Positions 45,591-55,324 of a DNA stretch of 64,000 nt are shown in pieces (position 1 is the first letter of the stretch; each line of letters begins with the position of its first letter). Below the pieces are notes generated by a model, which was not told where the DNA came from, searched no databases, and worked only from the letters and a program-made list of their open reading frames with translations. The DNA is from Mycolicibacter nonchromogenicus (GTDB lineage: Bacteria > Actinomycetota > Actinomycetes > Mycobacteriales > Mycobacteriaceae): positions 62,001 to 126,000 of the forward strand of contig NZ_LQPI01000028.1 in assembly GCF_002101775.1 (NCBI RefSeq), given 5' to 3'. The translations under genes and the position numbers were made by a program.

Positions 45591-46379
45591 CTAGCGGCGG
45601 TCCAGCTGCGTGCGGATCACGGCGGCAGCCTCGGCGGGACGGGCTTGGTCGACCATGTGATTGCAGTCGAAGTCGACCACTTCGAACTTTGCCCCCAGCC
45701 GGTCCCGCAAACCGTCGACGAGCGCGGAGTGCACATACGGCGGCGAGGTGCGGGTGGCCCGCACCACGGTGGTCGGCGTGGACTGCGGCAGCACGGTCGG
45801 GCGGGCCAACTCGCTCCAGTAGGACATCACCGCGGGGACACTGATGCGCCAACCGAAGCGGCCCGAGGGCAGCGAGATCAGGTGCTCGTCGAGTTCGATG
45901 TCGAGCAGGCCGGGATCCACGTCGGACCAGGCGCCGTTCTCCTTCTCGGCCCGCGCCTCGGCGGGGTCGGGATAGTCGGGGGAGGCCAGCATCGCGGCGG
46001 CGATCGTGGCCATCCACTCGCCGTCCAGGCCGATAGCGGGGTCGAGCAGAATCAGCGCGTCGACGAGGTCGGGCCGTGTCGCGGCCAGGTGCAGCGCTAT
46101 CGCACCGCCGAACGAGTGCGCGACCACCGGAACCGGGCCATCTGCGGTGCTCTCCAGCAGCGCGACCAGCGCGGCGATGTTGGACTCGATGGTCCAGGGG
46201 GCCGCCCACGACGAGTGGCCGTGGCCGATCAGGTCCGGCGCGGCGATGGCGACGTCGGGCAGATGCTCGGCCACGTAGCGCCAGCGGGCCCCGTGACCGG
46301 TCAGCCCGTGGACCGCCAGCAGCCCCACCGGCCCGTCCGGGCCGTAGCGGTGCACATGCAGTCGATGATCGGAATTCAC
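45591..46379 (-). CDS. lipV: Alpha/beta hydrolase LipV type
   Basis: A 262-residue alpha/beta hydrolase. HGLTGHGARWRYV supplies the oxyanion region. The nucleophile box reads VAHSFGG (Ser about 89), with Ala in place of the first Gly of GxSxG. The likely acid is the Asp in LDPAIGLDG or a later one, and the His is in FDCNHMVDQ. LipV of M. tuberculosis is an esterase. Its in-frame start is GTG at 46379. It is divergent from adnA, and the ATL gene follows it closely. Confidence 0.88.
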   Translation of the reverse strand: MNSDHRLHVHRYGPDGPVGLLAVHGLTGHGARWRYVAEHLPDVAIAAPDLIGHGHSSWAAPWTIESNIAALVALLESTADGPVPVVAHSFGGAIALHLAATRPDLVDALILLDPAIGLDGEWMATIAAAMLASPDYPDPAEARAEKENGAWSDVDPGLLDIELDEHLISLPSGRFGWRISVPAVMSYWSELARPTVLPQSTPTTVVRATRTSPPYVHSALVDGLRDRLGAKFEVVDFDCNHMVDQARPAEAAAVIRTQLDRR

Positions 46380-46437
46380 CCGTCGATGGTGCCAGCCGCG
46401 CCCCTACTTGTCGGAGGGCAGTGCTGTTATAGGCGGC

Positions 46438-49400
46438 ATGCCACAGGATTGGGAATCGCCGGCCGCGCAGGTCGCCGCGGCGCTCGATCCGGGCGCGCGC
46501 GGTGTTGTGCAGGTACGCGGCGGCCCCGGCACCGGCAAAACCCGCCTGTTGGTGGAGGTGGCCACCGCCCACGTGGCCGCCGGTGTGGACCCGAATTCGG
46601 TGCTGCTGCTGACGGGGTCGGGCCGGCTTCCCGCGGCGGACCGCGGGGCGCTGACGGCGACGGTGCTGGCCGCCGGCGGACCCGAGGCAGGCCGGGCGAT
46701 TCGGGAACCGTTGGTGCGCACGGTGCACGGCTACGCCTTCGCGGTCCTGCAGCGCGCCGCCCGGCGGGCCGAGGCCACGCCACCGCGCCTGGTCACCGGC
46801 GCCGAGCAGGACAGCGTTATCCGTGAACTGCTCGCCGGCGACGGAGCCGGGGCCTGGCCGCCGTCACTGCACGCGGCCCTGGCCACCGACGGATTCGCCA
46901 CCGAACTGCGAGACTTGATGGCGCGCTGCGCTGAGCGCGGCGTGGACCCGGCAGAGCTGATCAGGTTGGGCAAGCGCTGTCGGCGCCCGGAGTGGACGGC
47001 TGCGGGCCGGTTCGCTCAGCAGTACGAGCAGGTGATGCTGTTGCGCGCGGCGGTCGGCACCGCGGCGCCCCAGGCGACCACGCCGGCACTGGGTGCGGCG
47101 GAGTTGGTCGGGGCGGCGCTGGAGGCATTCGCGACCGATCCGGACCTGCTCATCGACGAGCGCAGCAGGATTCGGTTGCTGCTGGTCGACGACGCGCAGC
47201 AGCTCGACCCGCAGGCGGCCCGGTTAGTGCGGGTGCTCGCCGCAGGGGTGCACCGGACAGTGATCGCGGGCGACCCCGATCAGGCGGTGTTCGGCTTCCG
47301 CGGTGCCGAACCCACCGCCTTGCTGACTGACGACGCGGAAACCGGTGGGGCAGCGGTCCCGGTGGTGACGTTGACGACGTCGCACCGATGCGCCCCGGCG
47401 GTTGCCCGAGCCATCAGCACCGTCGCCGGGCGGCTGCCGGGCACCAGCACCACCCGACGAATCGAGGGCACCGGACCCGACGCCGGGATGGTGAGCGTGC
47501 GCACCGCGGCCAGCTCCCACGCCGAGGCTGCCCTGATCGCCGACACCTTGCGGCGTGCCCACCTGATCGACGGTGTGCCGTGGTCGCAGATGGCGGTGAT
47601 CGTCCGGTCGGTGCCCCGGGCTGCCGCCCGGCTGCCTCGTACCCTGGCCGCCGCCGGGGTCCCGGTCACGCTGCCGGCCGGTGGCGGGTTGCTGGCCGAA
47701 CAGCCTGCGGTGGCCGCCCTGCTCACGGTGCTGGAGTGCACCGCTGACGTCGTGGACGGACCCCGCGCACTGAGCCTGCTCACCGGGCCGATCGGCCGGG
47801 TGGACCCGATCTCGCTGCGGCAACTGCAACGCACTCTACGCCGCGGCAGTGTCGCCTCGGAAAGCCCGTCAGGGCCGCAGGATCCCGACGAGCGTCTCGC
47901 GGCGGTGCTCACCGGTGCGGCAGGCGAGCTGCCGATCGCCCACGCCCGCGCGCTGCGACGGGTTCGCGGGGTGCTGCAGGCCGCGGCCCGCAGCCATGCC
48001 GCCGGCCACGACCCACACCACACGCTGTGGCAGGCCTGGAATCGGTCAGGGCTGCAACAACGCTGGCTGGCCGCCGCGGAGCGCGGCGGTCCGGCCGGTG
48101 CCCAAGCCGGCCGGGATCTGGACGCGGTGACCGCGCTGTTCGACCTTGCCGAGCAGTACGTCGCGCGTACCGCCGGTGCCACCCTGACTGGATTGGTGGA
48201 GTACGTCAGCGCCATGCAACTGGCGGCGCCCCGCCCCGAGTCGGCGGCGGGCACCGAGGCGGTGTGCGTGCTCAGTGCGCACGCCGCGCTCGGGCGCGAA
48301 TGGGACCTGGTGGTCATCGCCGGAGTTCAAGAAGGACTGTGGCCCAACACAGTTCCGCGCGGCGGCGTGCTGGGAACGCAACGGCTGCTGGACACCCTGC
48401 ACGGCTTCGGTGAGGAGGTCTCGGCGCGGGCCCCGCTGCTCGCCGAGGAGCGGCGGCTGCTGGTGGCGGCGCTGGGCCGGGCGCGGCGCCGGCTGCTGAT
48501 CACCGCGGTCGACGGTGATGGGGACGCAGGTGATGAGGAACAGATCCCGTCGGAGTTCTTCGCCGAACTCGCGGCGTGCGCCACCGGCGAAGCCGCAACA
48601 CCACCGCCACCGCCGGTCGTGGCACCGCCGGTCTTGTCCGCGGCCGGGCTGGTGGGCCGACTGCGTGCCGTGGTCTGCGCGCCGGAGGATGCGGTCAGCG
48701 ATGTCGAACGAGCCGACGCGGCAACGCAATTGGCGCGACTGGCCCGGTCAGGGGTGCCCGGGGCCCATCCGCAGAGCTGGCACGGCGCGGCGCCGTTGAG
48801 CACCGAGGAGCCACTTCGGCGCCCCGGAGACGGACCGGTCACCCTGTCACCGTCTGCTCTGCAGAATCTGCTGGACTGCCCACTGCGCTGGCTGGCCGAA
48901 CGCCACGGCGGAACCGACAGTCGCGATCTGCGCTCGACGATCGGCTCGGTGATACACGCGCTGGTGGCCGAAACGGCGGTCAGCCCCGAGGAACTGCTCG
49001 CCGAGCTGGACCGGGCGTGGCAGCAGCTGCCGTTCGCGTCGCAGTGGTACTCGGCCAACGAACTCGACCGGCATCGCGCCATCATCGAGACGTTCCTGGC
49101 GTGGCGGGCGCAAACCCGTGGCCAACTCACCGAAGTCGGCACCGAGGTCGCCTTCGACGGAGTGCTCGACGCCGGTGACACTGGGGTTCGGCTGCGCGGC
49201 CGGATCGACCGGGTCGAACGCGACGCCGCAGGCCGGCTGGTGGTCGTCGACGTCAAGACCGCCAAGAGCCCGGCCAGCAAGGACGACGCGCAACAGCACG
49301 CCCAATTGGCCGTTTACCAGCTGGCAGTCGAAGCCGGGCTCATCGGGAACGACGAGCAGCCCGGCGGCGGCCGTCTGGTCTATCCCGCCAAACCCGGATC

Positions 49401-49587
49401 GGCGGGCGCCACCGAACGCGAACAAGACCCCCTCACGCCGGAAACTAGTGGGCAATGGCGGGAGCGGATCGCGCAGGCGGCCGCAGCCACCGCCGGTCCG
49501 CAGTTCACCGCCCGAATCAACGACGGGTGCCGGCATTGCCCGGTCCAGCCGATCTGCCCGGCTCACAACGGCGGGTGCGGCGCATGA
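46438..49587 (+). CDS. adnA: Helicase-nuclease subunit AdnA
   Basis: A 1049-residue subunit of the mycobacterial double-strand-break resecting machine AdnAB. The UvrD-like motor has Walker A GGPGTGKT at 28-35, a Walker B-like LLLVDDAQQLDP (with Asp-Asp-Ala-Gln instead of DExx) and AGDPDQAVFGFRG. The C-terminal RecB-type nuclease has GRIDRVERD and VVVDVKTAK. Four Cys, in LLDCPLRW and CRHCPVQPICP, match the iron-sulfur latch of AddB/AdnA nucleases. The ATG at 46438 is chosen. Its stop overlaps the adnB start as ATGA. The unusual Walker B suggests the weaker motor. Confidence 0.96.
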   Translation: MPQDWESPAAQVAAALDPGARGVVQVRGGPGTGKTRLLVEVATAHVAAGVDPNSVLLLTGSGRLPAADRGALTATVLAAGGPEAGRAIREPLVRTVHGYAFAVLQRAARRAEATPPRLVTGAEQDSVIRELLAGDGAGAWPPSLHAALATDGFATELRDLMARCAERGVDPAELIRLGKRCRRPEWTAAGRFAQQYEQVMLLRAAVGTAAPQATTPALGAAELVGAALEAFATDPDLLIDERSRIRLLLVDDAQQLDPQAARLVRVLAAGVHRTVIAGDPDQAVFGFRGAEPTALLTDDAETGGAAVPVVTLTTSHRCAPAVARAISTVAGRLPGTSTTRRIEGTGPDAGMVSVRTAASSHAEAALIADTLRRAHLIDGVPWSQMAVIVRSVPRAAARLPRTLAAAGVPVTLPAGGGLLAEQPAVAALLTVLECTADVVDGPRALSLLTGPIGRVDPISLRQLQRTLRRGSVASESPSGPQDPDERLAAVLTGAAGELPIAHARALRRVRGVLQAAARSHAAGHDPHHTLWQAWNRSGLQQRWLAAAERGGPAGAQAGRDLDAVTALFDLAEQYVARTAGATLTGLVEYVSAMQLAAPRPESAAGTEAVCVLSAHAALGREWDLVVIAGVQEGLWPNTVPRGGVLGTQRLLDTLHGFGEEVSARAPLLAEERRLLVAALGRARRRLLITAVDGDGDAGDEEQIPSEFFAELAACATGEAATPPPPPVVAPPVLSAAGLVGRLRAVVCAPEDAVSDVERADAATQLARLARSGVPGAHPQSWHGAAPLSTEEPLRRPGDGPVTLSPSALQNLLDCPLRWLAERHGGTDSRDLRSTIGSVIHALVAETAVSPEELLAELDRAWQQLPFASQWYSANELDRHRAIIETFLAWRAQTRGQLTEVGTEVAFDGVLDAGDTGVRLRGRIDRVERDAAGRLVVVDVKTAKSPASKDDAQQHAQLAVYQLAVEAGLIGNDEQPGGGRLVYPAKPGSAGATEREQDPLTPETSGQWRERIAQAAAATAGPQFTARINDGCRHCPVQPICPAHNGGCGA

Positions 49588-52500
49588 GCGACCGCTACGA
49601 CCCCGCCGAACTGGCGGCCGCGCTGGGGCTGCACCAGCCCACCGAGGAGCAGGCCGCGGTCATCGCCGCCCCACCGGGGCCTCTGGTGGTCATCGCCGGC
49701 GCGGGCGCCGGCAAGACCGAGACGATGGCCGCCCGAGTGGTCTGGCTGGTTGCCAACGGCTACGCCGAACCGGGCCAGGTCTTGGGGCTGACGTTTACCC
49801 GCAAGGCGGCCGGCCAACTGCTGCGCCGGGTTCGTTCCCGGTTGGCGCGGCTGGCCGGGGCGGGGCTGGTCCCGGTGGAACCGCGCGGATCCGGTGGTTC
49901 AGCGCGGCTCGACGGCGCCGCGGCCGCCACCCCGGTGGTGAGCACCTACCACGCGTTCGCCGGTGCACTGCTGCGCGAGCACGGGTTGCTGCTCGGTATC
50001 GAACCCGACACCCGGCTGCTCACCGAGACCGGACTGTGGCAGCTGGCTTTCGACGTGGTCAGCGGTTATCCCGGAAGGCTGCACACCGACCGGGATCCCG
50101 CCGCGGTCACCGAGAGGGTGCTGCGGCTGTCCGGGCAGCTGGCCGAACACCTGGTGGACACCGACGCGCTGCGCCACACGCACCTGGAGTTGGAGCGGCT
50201 GGTGCATACCCTGCCGCCGGGCCCCCGTCAGCGCGCAGAACCCAACCAGTCGTTGCTCAAGATGCTTGACACCCAGACCGAACGTGCCGAACTGGTGCCG
50301 CTGATCGAGGCCCTGCACCAGCGCATGCGGGCGGAGCGGGCAATGGATTTCGGCGCACAGATGGCGGCTGCCGCTCGTCTGGCGCAGGCAAGTGAGGCCG
50401 TCGGCGCCCAGTTGCGCTCCACCTACCGGGTGGTGCTGCTCGACGAATACCAAGACACCGGCCACGCGCAGCGCATCGCTTTGTCATCGCTGTTCGGCGG
50501 CGGTGTCGACGATTCCCTGGCGCTGACCGCGGTGGGCGACCCGATCCAGTCGATCTACGGCTGGCGTGGCGCCTCGGCGACCAACCTGCCTCGGTTCGCC
50601 ACCGACTTCCCGCGCTCCGACGGCAGCCCGGCGCCCACCCTCGAGCTGCGGACGAGCTGGCGCAACCCGCCAGAAGTACTGCACCTGGCCAACGAGATCT
50701 CCGCGGAAGCACGCCAGCGCTCGGTGACGGTGCAGTCCCTGCGGCCGCGCCCGGCCGCGCCCCCCGGTGACGTGCGGGTCGCACTGCTGCCCGACGCAGT
50801 CGCCGAAGACGAGTGGGTCGCCGAGGCCTTGCAGCCGTTCTACCGACAAGCCGAGGCCGACGGGGTGGACCCGCCCACGGCCGCCGTGCTGGTGCGGCGC
50901 AATGCCGACGCGGCGCCACTGGCCGCGGCGATCCGCGCTCGCGGTGTCCCGGTGGAAGTGGTGGGGTTGGCCGGGCTGCTGTCCGTGCCGGAGGTGGCCG
51001 ATCTGGTGGCAACGCTGCGCCTGATTCAAGAGCCGACGGCCGGCGCGGCGGCGATGCGCGTGCTGACCGGACCGCGCTGGCGGCTCGGTGCCGCCGACCT
51101 GGCCGCGCTGTGGCGACGCGCCGTCGAGCTGGCCAAGCCCGAACAGTCGAGTGCGCCGGTGTCGGCCGCAGAGATCGCTGCCACGGCCGGACCCGATTCC
51201 GAGACCGCATGTCTGGCCGATGCGCTGGCCGATCCCGGACCGGCAGAACGCTATTCGGCTCTGGGATACCGGCGCATCGTCGCCCTCGCGCAGGAACTCA
51301 CCTTGTTGCGCGGCCACCTGTGGCATCCGCTGCCCGACCTGGTGGCCGAGGTACGCCGGGTGCTCGGCCTGGACTGCGAGGTACTCGCCGCGCAACCGGT
51401 GGCGGCAAGTGCCGCCGGCACCGAACAACTGGACGCCTTCGCCGACGTGGTGGCCGGTTATGCCGAGGGCGCCGGGGCGCGGGCCACGTTGCCGGGTCTG
51501 CTGGCCTACCTCGACGCCGCCGCCGTGGTGGAGAACGGGCTGGCCCCCGCCGCGCCGGCAGTCGCCGCCGACCGCGTCCAGATCCTGACCGTGCACGCCG
51601 CCAAAGGACTGGAATGGCAGGTGGTCGCGATACCGCACCTGGTCACGCGCGTCTTCCCCTCGACCGCGTCACGACGCAGCTGGCTCTCCGACGCCGCCGA
51701 ACTCCCACCGCTGCTGCGTGGCGACCGAGCTCTTCAGGTCCGAGATCACGGCGTCCCGCTGCTCGACACCGATGGGGTCACCAACCGAAAGCAGTTGTCC
51801 GACGCCATCTCCGAGCATCAGCGCCGCCTAGACCAGCGGCGGATCGACGAAGAGCGCCGGCTGCTCTATGTGGCTGTCACCCGCGCCGAGGACACCCTGC
51901 TGATCTCTGGCCACCACTGGGGACAAGACGGGACCAAGCCGCGCGGCCCGTCGGACTTCCTCACCGAGATCAAGGCGGCGATCGAGAGCTCGGCCGACGA
52001 GGGCAGCCCCTGCGGTGTGGTCGAGCACTGGGCGCCGGCGCCGGCCGACGGTGAGAGAAACCCGTTATGCGACACCGCAGACGAAGAGATGGTGTGGCCG
52101 ACTGACCCGCTGGCCGGCCGGCGCGGAGACGTCGAACGCGGTGCGGCCTTGGTCACCGCGAAGCTGCAGGACGGCGAAAGCCAGGGCGGCGGCCCTCCCA
52201 ACGGCGACCCTGAAGACGGCGCACCCTCGGTCAGCCCGTGGGCCGCCGACGTGGACGCCCTGCTGGCCGAGCGAACCGAGGCCGCCACGCAGCAGGCCCG
52301 CGCCCTGCCCAACCAGCTCTCGGTGAGTGGCCTGGTCGAGTTGAGCCGTGACCCCTTAGGAGCCGGTCAGCGCCTGAGTCGCCGGCTTCCGGCTCGGCCT
52401 GACCCGCATGCGTTGTTGGGCACCGCATTTCATGAGTGGGTCCAGCGGCTCTATGGCGCCGAACGGCTTTTCGAGCTTGATGATCTGCCCGGTGCGGCCG

Positions 52501-52898
52501 ACGCCGACACCGCCCGCGCCGACGCGCAGGAACTGGCCCGTCTGCAGGCGGCGTTTCTGGAATCGCCCTGGGCTGCCCGAACTCCCACCGCGGTCGAGGT
52601 GCCGTTCGAGATGGCCATCGGTAACCGGGTGGTGCGTGGCCGGATCGACGCGGTGTTCGTCGAGCGCGACGGTGGTGTCACGGTGGTGGACTGGAAGACC
52701 GGAACGCCCCCCGACGGACCGGACGCCCGCCGGCACGCCGCCGTCCAACTCGGCGTGTACCGCCTGGCCTGGGCGGCGTTGACAGGCTGCCCGGCCTCCC
52801 AGGTGCGGGCTGCCTTCCACTACGTGCGTTCGGGGACCACCGTCGTCGCGGAGGATCTGCCGGAACTGGCTGACCTGGCCGAGCTGCTCAACACCTGA
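49584..52898 (+). CDS. adnB: Helicase-nuclease subunit AdnB
   Basis: A 1104-residue partner of AdnA. The motor domain has GAGAGKT at 39-45, LTFTRKAAGQLL, DEYQDTG (Walker B) and VGDPIQSIYGWRG, and the C-terminal helicase motifs include [12 protein letters not shown] and LYVAVTRAED. The RecB-type nuclease domain at the end has RGRIDAVF and VVDWKTG. This subunit is the dominant translocase in the AdnAB dimer. It starts inside the adnA stop (ATGA), so the two proteins are made together. There is no AddAB-like or RecBCD gene nearby. Confidence 0.96.
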   Translation: MSDRYDPAELAAALGLHQPTEEQAAVIAAPPGPLVVIAGAGAGKTETMAARVVWLVANGYAEPGQVLGLTFTRKAAGQLLRRVRSRLARLAGAGLVPVEPRGSGGSARLDGAAAATPVVSTYHAFAGALLREHGLLLGIEPDTRLLTETGLWQLAFDVVSGYPGRLHTDRDPAAVTERVLRLSGQLAEHLVDTDALRHTHLELERLVHTLPPGPRQRAEPNQSLLKMLDTQTERAELVPLIEALHQRMRAERAMDFGAQMAAAARLAQASEAVGAQLRSTYRVVLLDEYQDTGHAQRIALSSLFGGGVDDSLALTAVGDPIQSIYGWRGASATNLPRFATDFPRSDGSPAPTLELRTSWRNPPEVLHLANEISAEARQRSVTVQSLRPRPAAPPGDVRVALLPDAVAEDEWVAEALQPFYRQAEADGVDPPTAAVLVRRNADAAPLAAAIRARGVPVEVVGLAGLLSVPEVADLVATLRLIQEPTAGAAAMRVLTGPRWRLGAADLAALWRRAVELAKPEQSSAPVSAAEIAATAGPDSETACLADALADPGPAERYSALGYRRIVALAQELTLLRGHLWHPLPDLVAEVRRVLGLDCEVLAAQPVAASAAGTEQLDAFADVVAGYAEGAGARATLPGLLAYLDAAAVVENGLAPAAPAVAADRVQILTVHAAKGLEWQVVAIPHLVTRVFPSTASRRSWLSDAAELPPLLRGDRALQVRDHGVPLLDTDGVTNRKQLSDAISEHQRRLDQRRIDEERRLLYVAVTRAEDTLLISGHHWGQDGTKPRGPSDFLTEIKAAIESSADEGSPCGVVEHWAPAPADGERNPLCDTADEEMVWPTDPLAGRRGDVERGAALVTAKLQDGESQGGGPPNGDPEDGAPSVSPWAADVDALLAERTEAATQQARALPNQLSVSGLVELSRDPLGAGQRLSRRLPARPDPHALLGTAFHEWVQRLYGAERLFELDDLPGAADADTARADAQELARLQAAFLESPWAARTPTAVEVPFEMAIGNRVVRGRIDAVFVERDGGVTVVDWKTGTPPDGPDARRHAAVQLGVYRLAWAALTGCPASQVRAAFHYVRSGTTVVAEDLPELADLAELLNT

Positions 52899-52953
52899 CA
52901 CCGGGTGTGGTTACAGTAGTTCCGTGCGTCAGGCTGATCGATGACCGCCCGTC

Positions 52954-54030
52954 GTGGCAGGAGCTAGCTGGCGGCGGTTGCGGCGTCTTGACGAAACGCT
53001 GACCGCCCAACCCAGTTATGCACTCGTCGGCGTGTTACGCATGCCCCACGGGCAGAGCAATCCCGGCCGCACGGTCTACCGGCGAAGCCTGATCGCGGTG
53101 GCGGCACTGCTGGTGTCGGCGCTGTTCGTCTACGTCGACCGCGATGGCTACCAGGACGTCCAGGGTGACCGTCTGACCTTCCTGGACTGCCTCTACTACT
53201 CGGCAGTGACTCTGTCGACCACCGGATACGGCGACATCACGCCCGTCACCGAGTTCGCCCGCATGATCAACGTTCTGGTCATCACCCCGCTGCGGATCGC
53301 CTTCCTGATCTTGCTGGTCGGAACCACCGTCGAGGCGTTCACCGAGACCTCCCAGCAGGCATTCCGCATTCAGCGTTGGAGGAAGAGAGTGAAAGACCAC
53401 ACCATCGTCATCGGCTACGGCACCAAGGGCAAGACCGCCATCGCCGCGATGCTCGGAGACGACGAGACCACCCCCAGCGACATCGTCGTGGTGGACAACG
53501 ATCGGGCTGTGCTCGATCGCGCCAAGAGTGCCGGGTTGGTGACGGTGGACGGCGATGCGACCAGGTCGGATGTGCTGCGTCTGGCCAGCGCGCAGCGCGC
53601 CGCGGCGATCGTGGTGGCCACCGGCTCGGATGCCACGGCCACGCTGGTGACACTGACCGCCCGCGAAATCGCCCCCCAAGCCACCATCGTGGCGGCTATC
53701 CGGGAAGCCGAGAACCAGCACCTGCTGGAACAGTCCGGGGCCGACTCGGTGGTGGTGTCCTCCGAGACCGCCGGGCGGCTGCTCGGCATTGCCACCACCA
53801 CTCCCAGCGTGGTCGAGATCATCGAAGATCTGCTCACCCCCGACGACGGCTATGCCATCGCAGAACGGGAGGTGGAACCGAAGGAAGTCGGCGGCTCGGC
53901 CAAACATCTCAACGAGATCGTCCTCGCGGTGGTCCGCGGCGGGCAGCTGCTGCGCCTGGACGCGCCTGAGGTGGATGCGATTGAGCCCGGCGACCGGCTG
54001 CTCTACGTGCGCACGGTGACCAGCCAGTGA
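52954..54030 (+). CDS. Potassium channel with TrkA-N (RCK) domain, Rv3200c type
   Basis: A 358-residue two-transmembrane channel. TM1 is at about 44-60, the pore loop carries the selectivity filter TTGYGD at 89-94, and TM2 is at about 107-125. The cytosolic half starts HTIVIGYGTKGKTAIAAML, the Rossmann nucleotide site of the RCK domain, and ends with a TrkA-C-like part. The start is GTG at 52954. The NudC gene follows; four consecutive genes here run in the same direction. Confidence 0.93.
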   Translation: MAGASWRRLRRLDETLTAQPSYALVGVLRMPHGQSNPGRTVYRRSLIAVAALLVSALFVYVDRDGYQDVQGDRLTFLDCLYYSAVTLSTTGYGDITPVTEFARMINVLVITPLRIAFLILLVGTTVEAFTETSQQAFRIQRWRKRVKDHTIVIGYGTKGKTAIAAMLGDDETTPSDIVVVDNDRAVLDRAKSAGLVTVDGDATRSDVLRLASAQRAAAIVVATGSDATATLVTLTAREIAPQATIVAAIREAENQHLLEQSGADSVVVSSETAGRLLGIATTTPSVVEIIEDLLTPDDGYAIAEREVEPKEVGGSAKHLNEIVLAVVRGGQLLRLDAPEVDAIEPGDRLLYVRTVTSQ

Positions 54031-54072
54031 CGATCGCGAGCGGTGCGACGCGAATCGGCACCGGGAGGCACG

Positions 54073-54996
54073 ATGGGTGATTTCCAATTACGCCAGGTTC
54101 CCCTGCTGTCGCGGGTCGGGGCGGACCGCGCCGACCAGTTGCGCACCGACACCGATGCGGCCGTAGCCGGATGGTCGTCGGCCGCGCTGCTGCGCGTCGA
54201 TCGCCGCAACCAGGTGCTGGTCGCCGGTAACCGGGTGGTGCTGCACGAAGCCAGTGAATTGGGCGACACCCCACCGCCGGAAGCGGTGTTTCTGGGCCGG
54301 GTCGAGGACGGACGCCACGTCTGGGCCGTCCGCGGCGCGCTGGAGGCGCCGGCCGGGGAGGACGTCTCGGTGCTGGACATCCGTGCCGCCGGTGACATCT
54401 TCGACGACGTCAGCGCCCAGCTGGTGTCGTCGGCCATCGCACTGCTGAATTGGCATGACAACGCCAGGTTTTCGGCTGTCGACGGCACGCCGACCAAGCC
54501 GGTGCGCAGCGGTTGGGCGCGGGTCAACCCGATCACCGGTGTCGAGGAGTTCCCGCGTATCGACCCCGCGGTGATCTGCTTGGTGCACGACGGTGCCGAC
54601 CGGGTGGTGCTGGCCCGTCAGCACAACTGGCCGGTCCGGATGTTCTCGCTGCTGGCCGGGTTCGTCGAGGCCGGCGAATCGTTCGAGACGTGCGTGATCC
54701 GCGAGGTCCACGAAGAGGTCGGGCTGGCCGTGCGCGACGTGACCTACCTCGGCAGCCAGCCCTGGCCGTTCCCACGGTCGCTGATGGTCGGCTTCCACGC
54801 CGTCGCCGATCCGGGGCAGCCCTTTGTCTACAGCGACGGCGAGATCACCGAAGCCGCGTGGTTCACCCGCGACGAAGTGCGGGCTGCACTGTCCGCCGGA
54901 ACCTGGAACACCGGCGATCCCCATGCCAAACTGCTGCTGCCCGGCTCGATCTCGATCGCTCGGACCATCATCGAGTCGTGGGCTGAATCGAGCTGA
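54073..54996 (+). CDS. nudC: NADH pyrophosphatase / deNADding Nudix enzyme NudC
   Basis: A 307-residue Nudix hydrolase that cleaves NAD(H), and in bacteria removes NAD caps from RNA. The Nudix box starts GFVEAGESFE at 196 and ends REVHEEVGL at 218. The NudC signature SQPWPFPRS is intact at 228-236. In M. tuberculosis I recall Gln in place of the Pro in this motif, with loss of activity, so this protein should be active. The four zinc Cys of E. coli NudC are absent. The ATG at 54073 has GGGAGG upstream. Confidence 0.94.
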   Translation: MGDFQLRQVPLLSRVGADRADQLRTDTDAAVAGWSSAALLRVDRRNQVLVAGNRVVLHEASELGDTPPPEAVFLGRVEDGRHVWAVRGALEAPAGEDVSVLDIRAAGDIFDDVSAQLVSSAIALLNWHDNARFSAVDGTPTKPVRSGWARVNPITGVEEFPRIDPAVICLVHDGADRVVLARQHNWPVRMFSLLAGFVEAGESFETCVIREVHEEVGLAVRDVTYLGSQPWPFPRSLMVGFHAVADPGQPFVYSDGEITEAAWFTRDEVRAALSAGTWNTGDPHAKLLLPGSISIARTIIESWAESS

Positions 54997-55002
54997 CGGG
55001 GT

Positions 55003-55251
55003 CTACCCGGCGAGGCTCTCCAGCTTCGCCTTGACCTCACGCCCGGTCGGGTTGGTCAGGGTGGAGTCGTCGGCGAAACGCAGCGTCGGCACCGTGCGGT
55101 TGCCGCCGTTGGCTGAGCTGACGAACTCGGCCGCTGCGGGGTCCGACTCGATGTCGATCTCCTCGTAGTCGATCCCGAGGTTCTTCAACGAGGCCTTGAG
55201 CTGACGGCAGTAGCCGCACCACTGGGTCGTGTACATGACGAGCTGGCTCAT
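55003..55251 (-). CDS. mrx1: Mycoredoxin
   Basis: An 82-residue glutaredoxin-fold protein with the active site Cys12-Gly-Tyr-Cys15, in TTQWCGYCRQL. A cis-Pro in TVPTLRF completes the thioredoxin fold. Mycoredoxin-1 reduces mycothiol mixed disulfides on proteins; it is under SigH control in mycobacteria, and sigH is in this same window. It is convergent with nudC (six bases between stops) and divergent from uvrD2. Confidence 0.95.
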   Translation of the reverse strand: MSQLVMYTTQWCGYCRQLKASLKNLGIDYEEIDIESDPAAAEFVSSANGGNRTVPTLRFADDSTLTNPTGREVKAKLESLAG

Positions 55252-55324
55252 AACTGACCAAACCTAGTAGGTCGCCCGATGATTCCCGAATCGGCGTCGG
55301 GACCCGTCGGGGGCGCCTGCCAAG

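Noticed and set aside
45283..46728. A single 481-residue frame joining lipV region and ATL
   Set aside because: Only the last 98 residues are ATL-like; the rest overlaps lipV out of frame, and lipV is the clear coding frame there.
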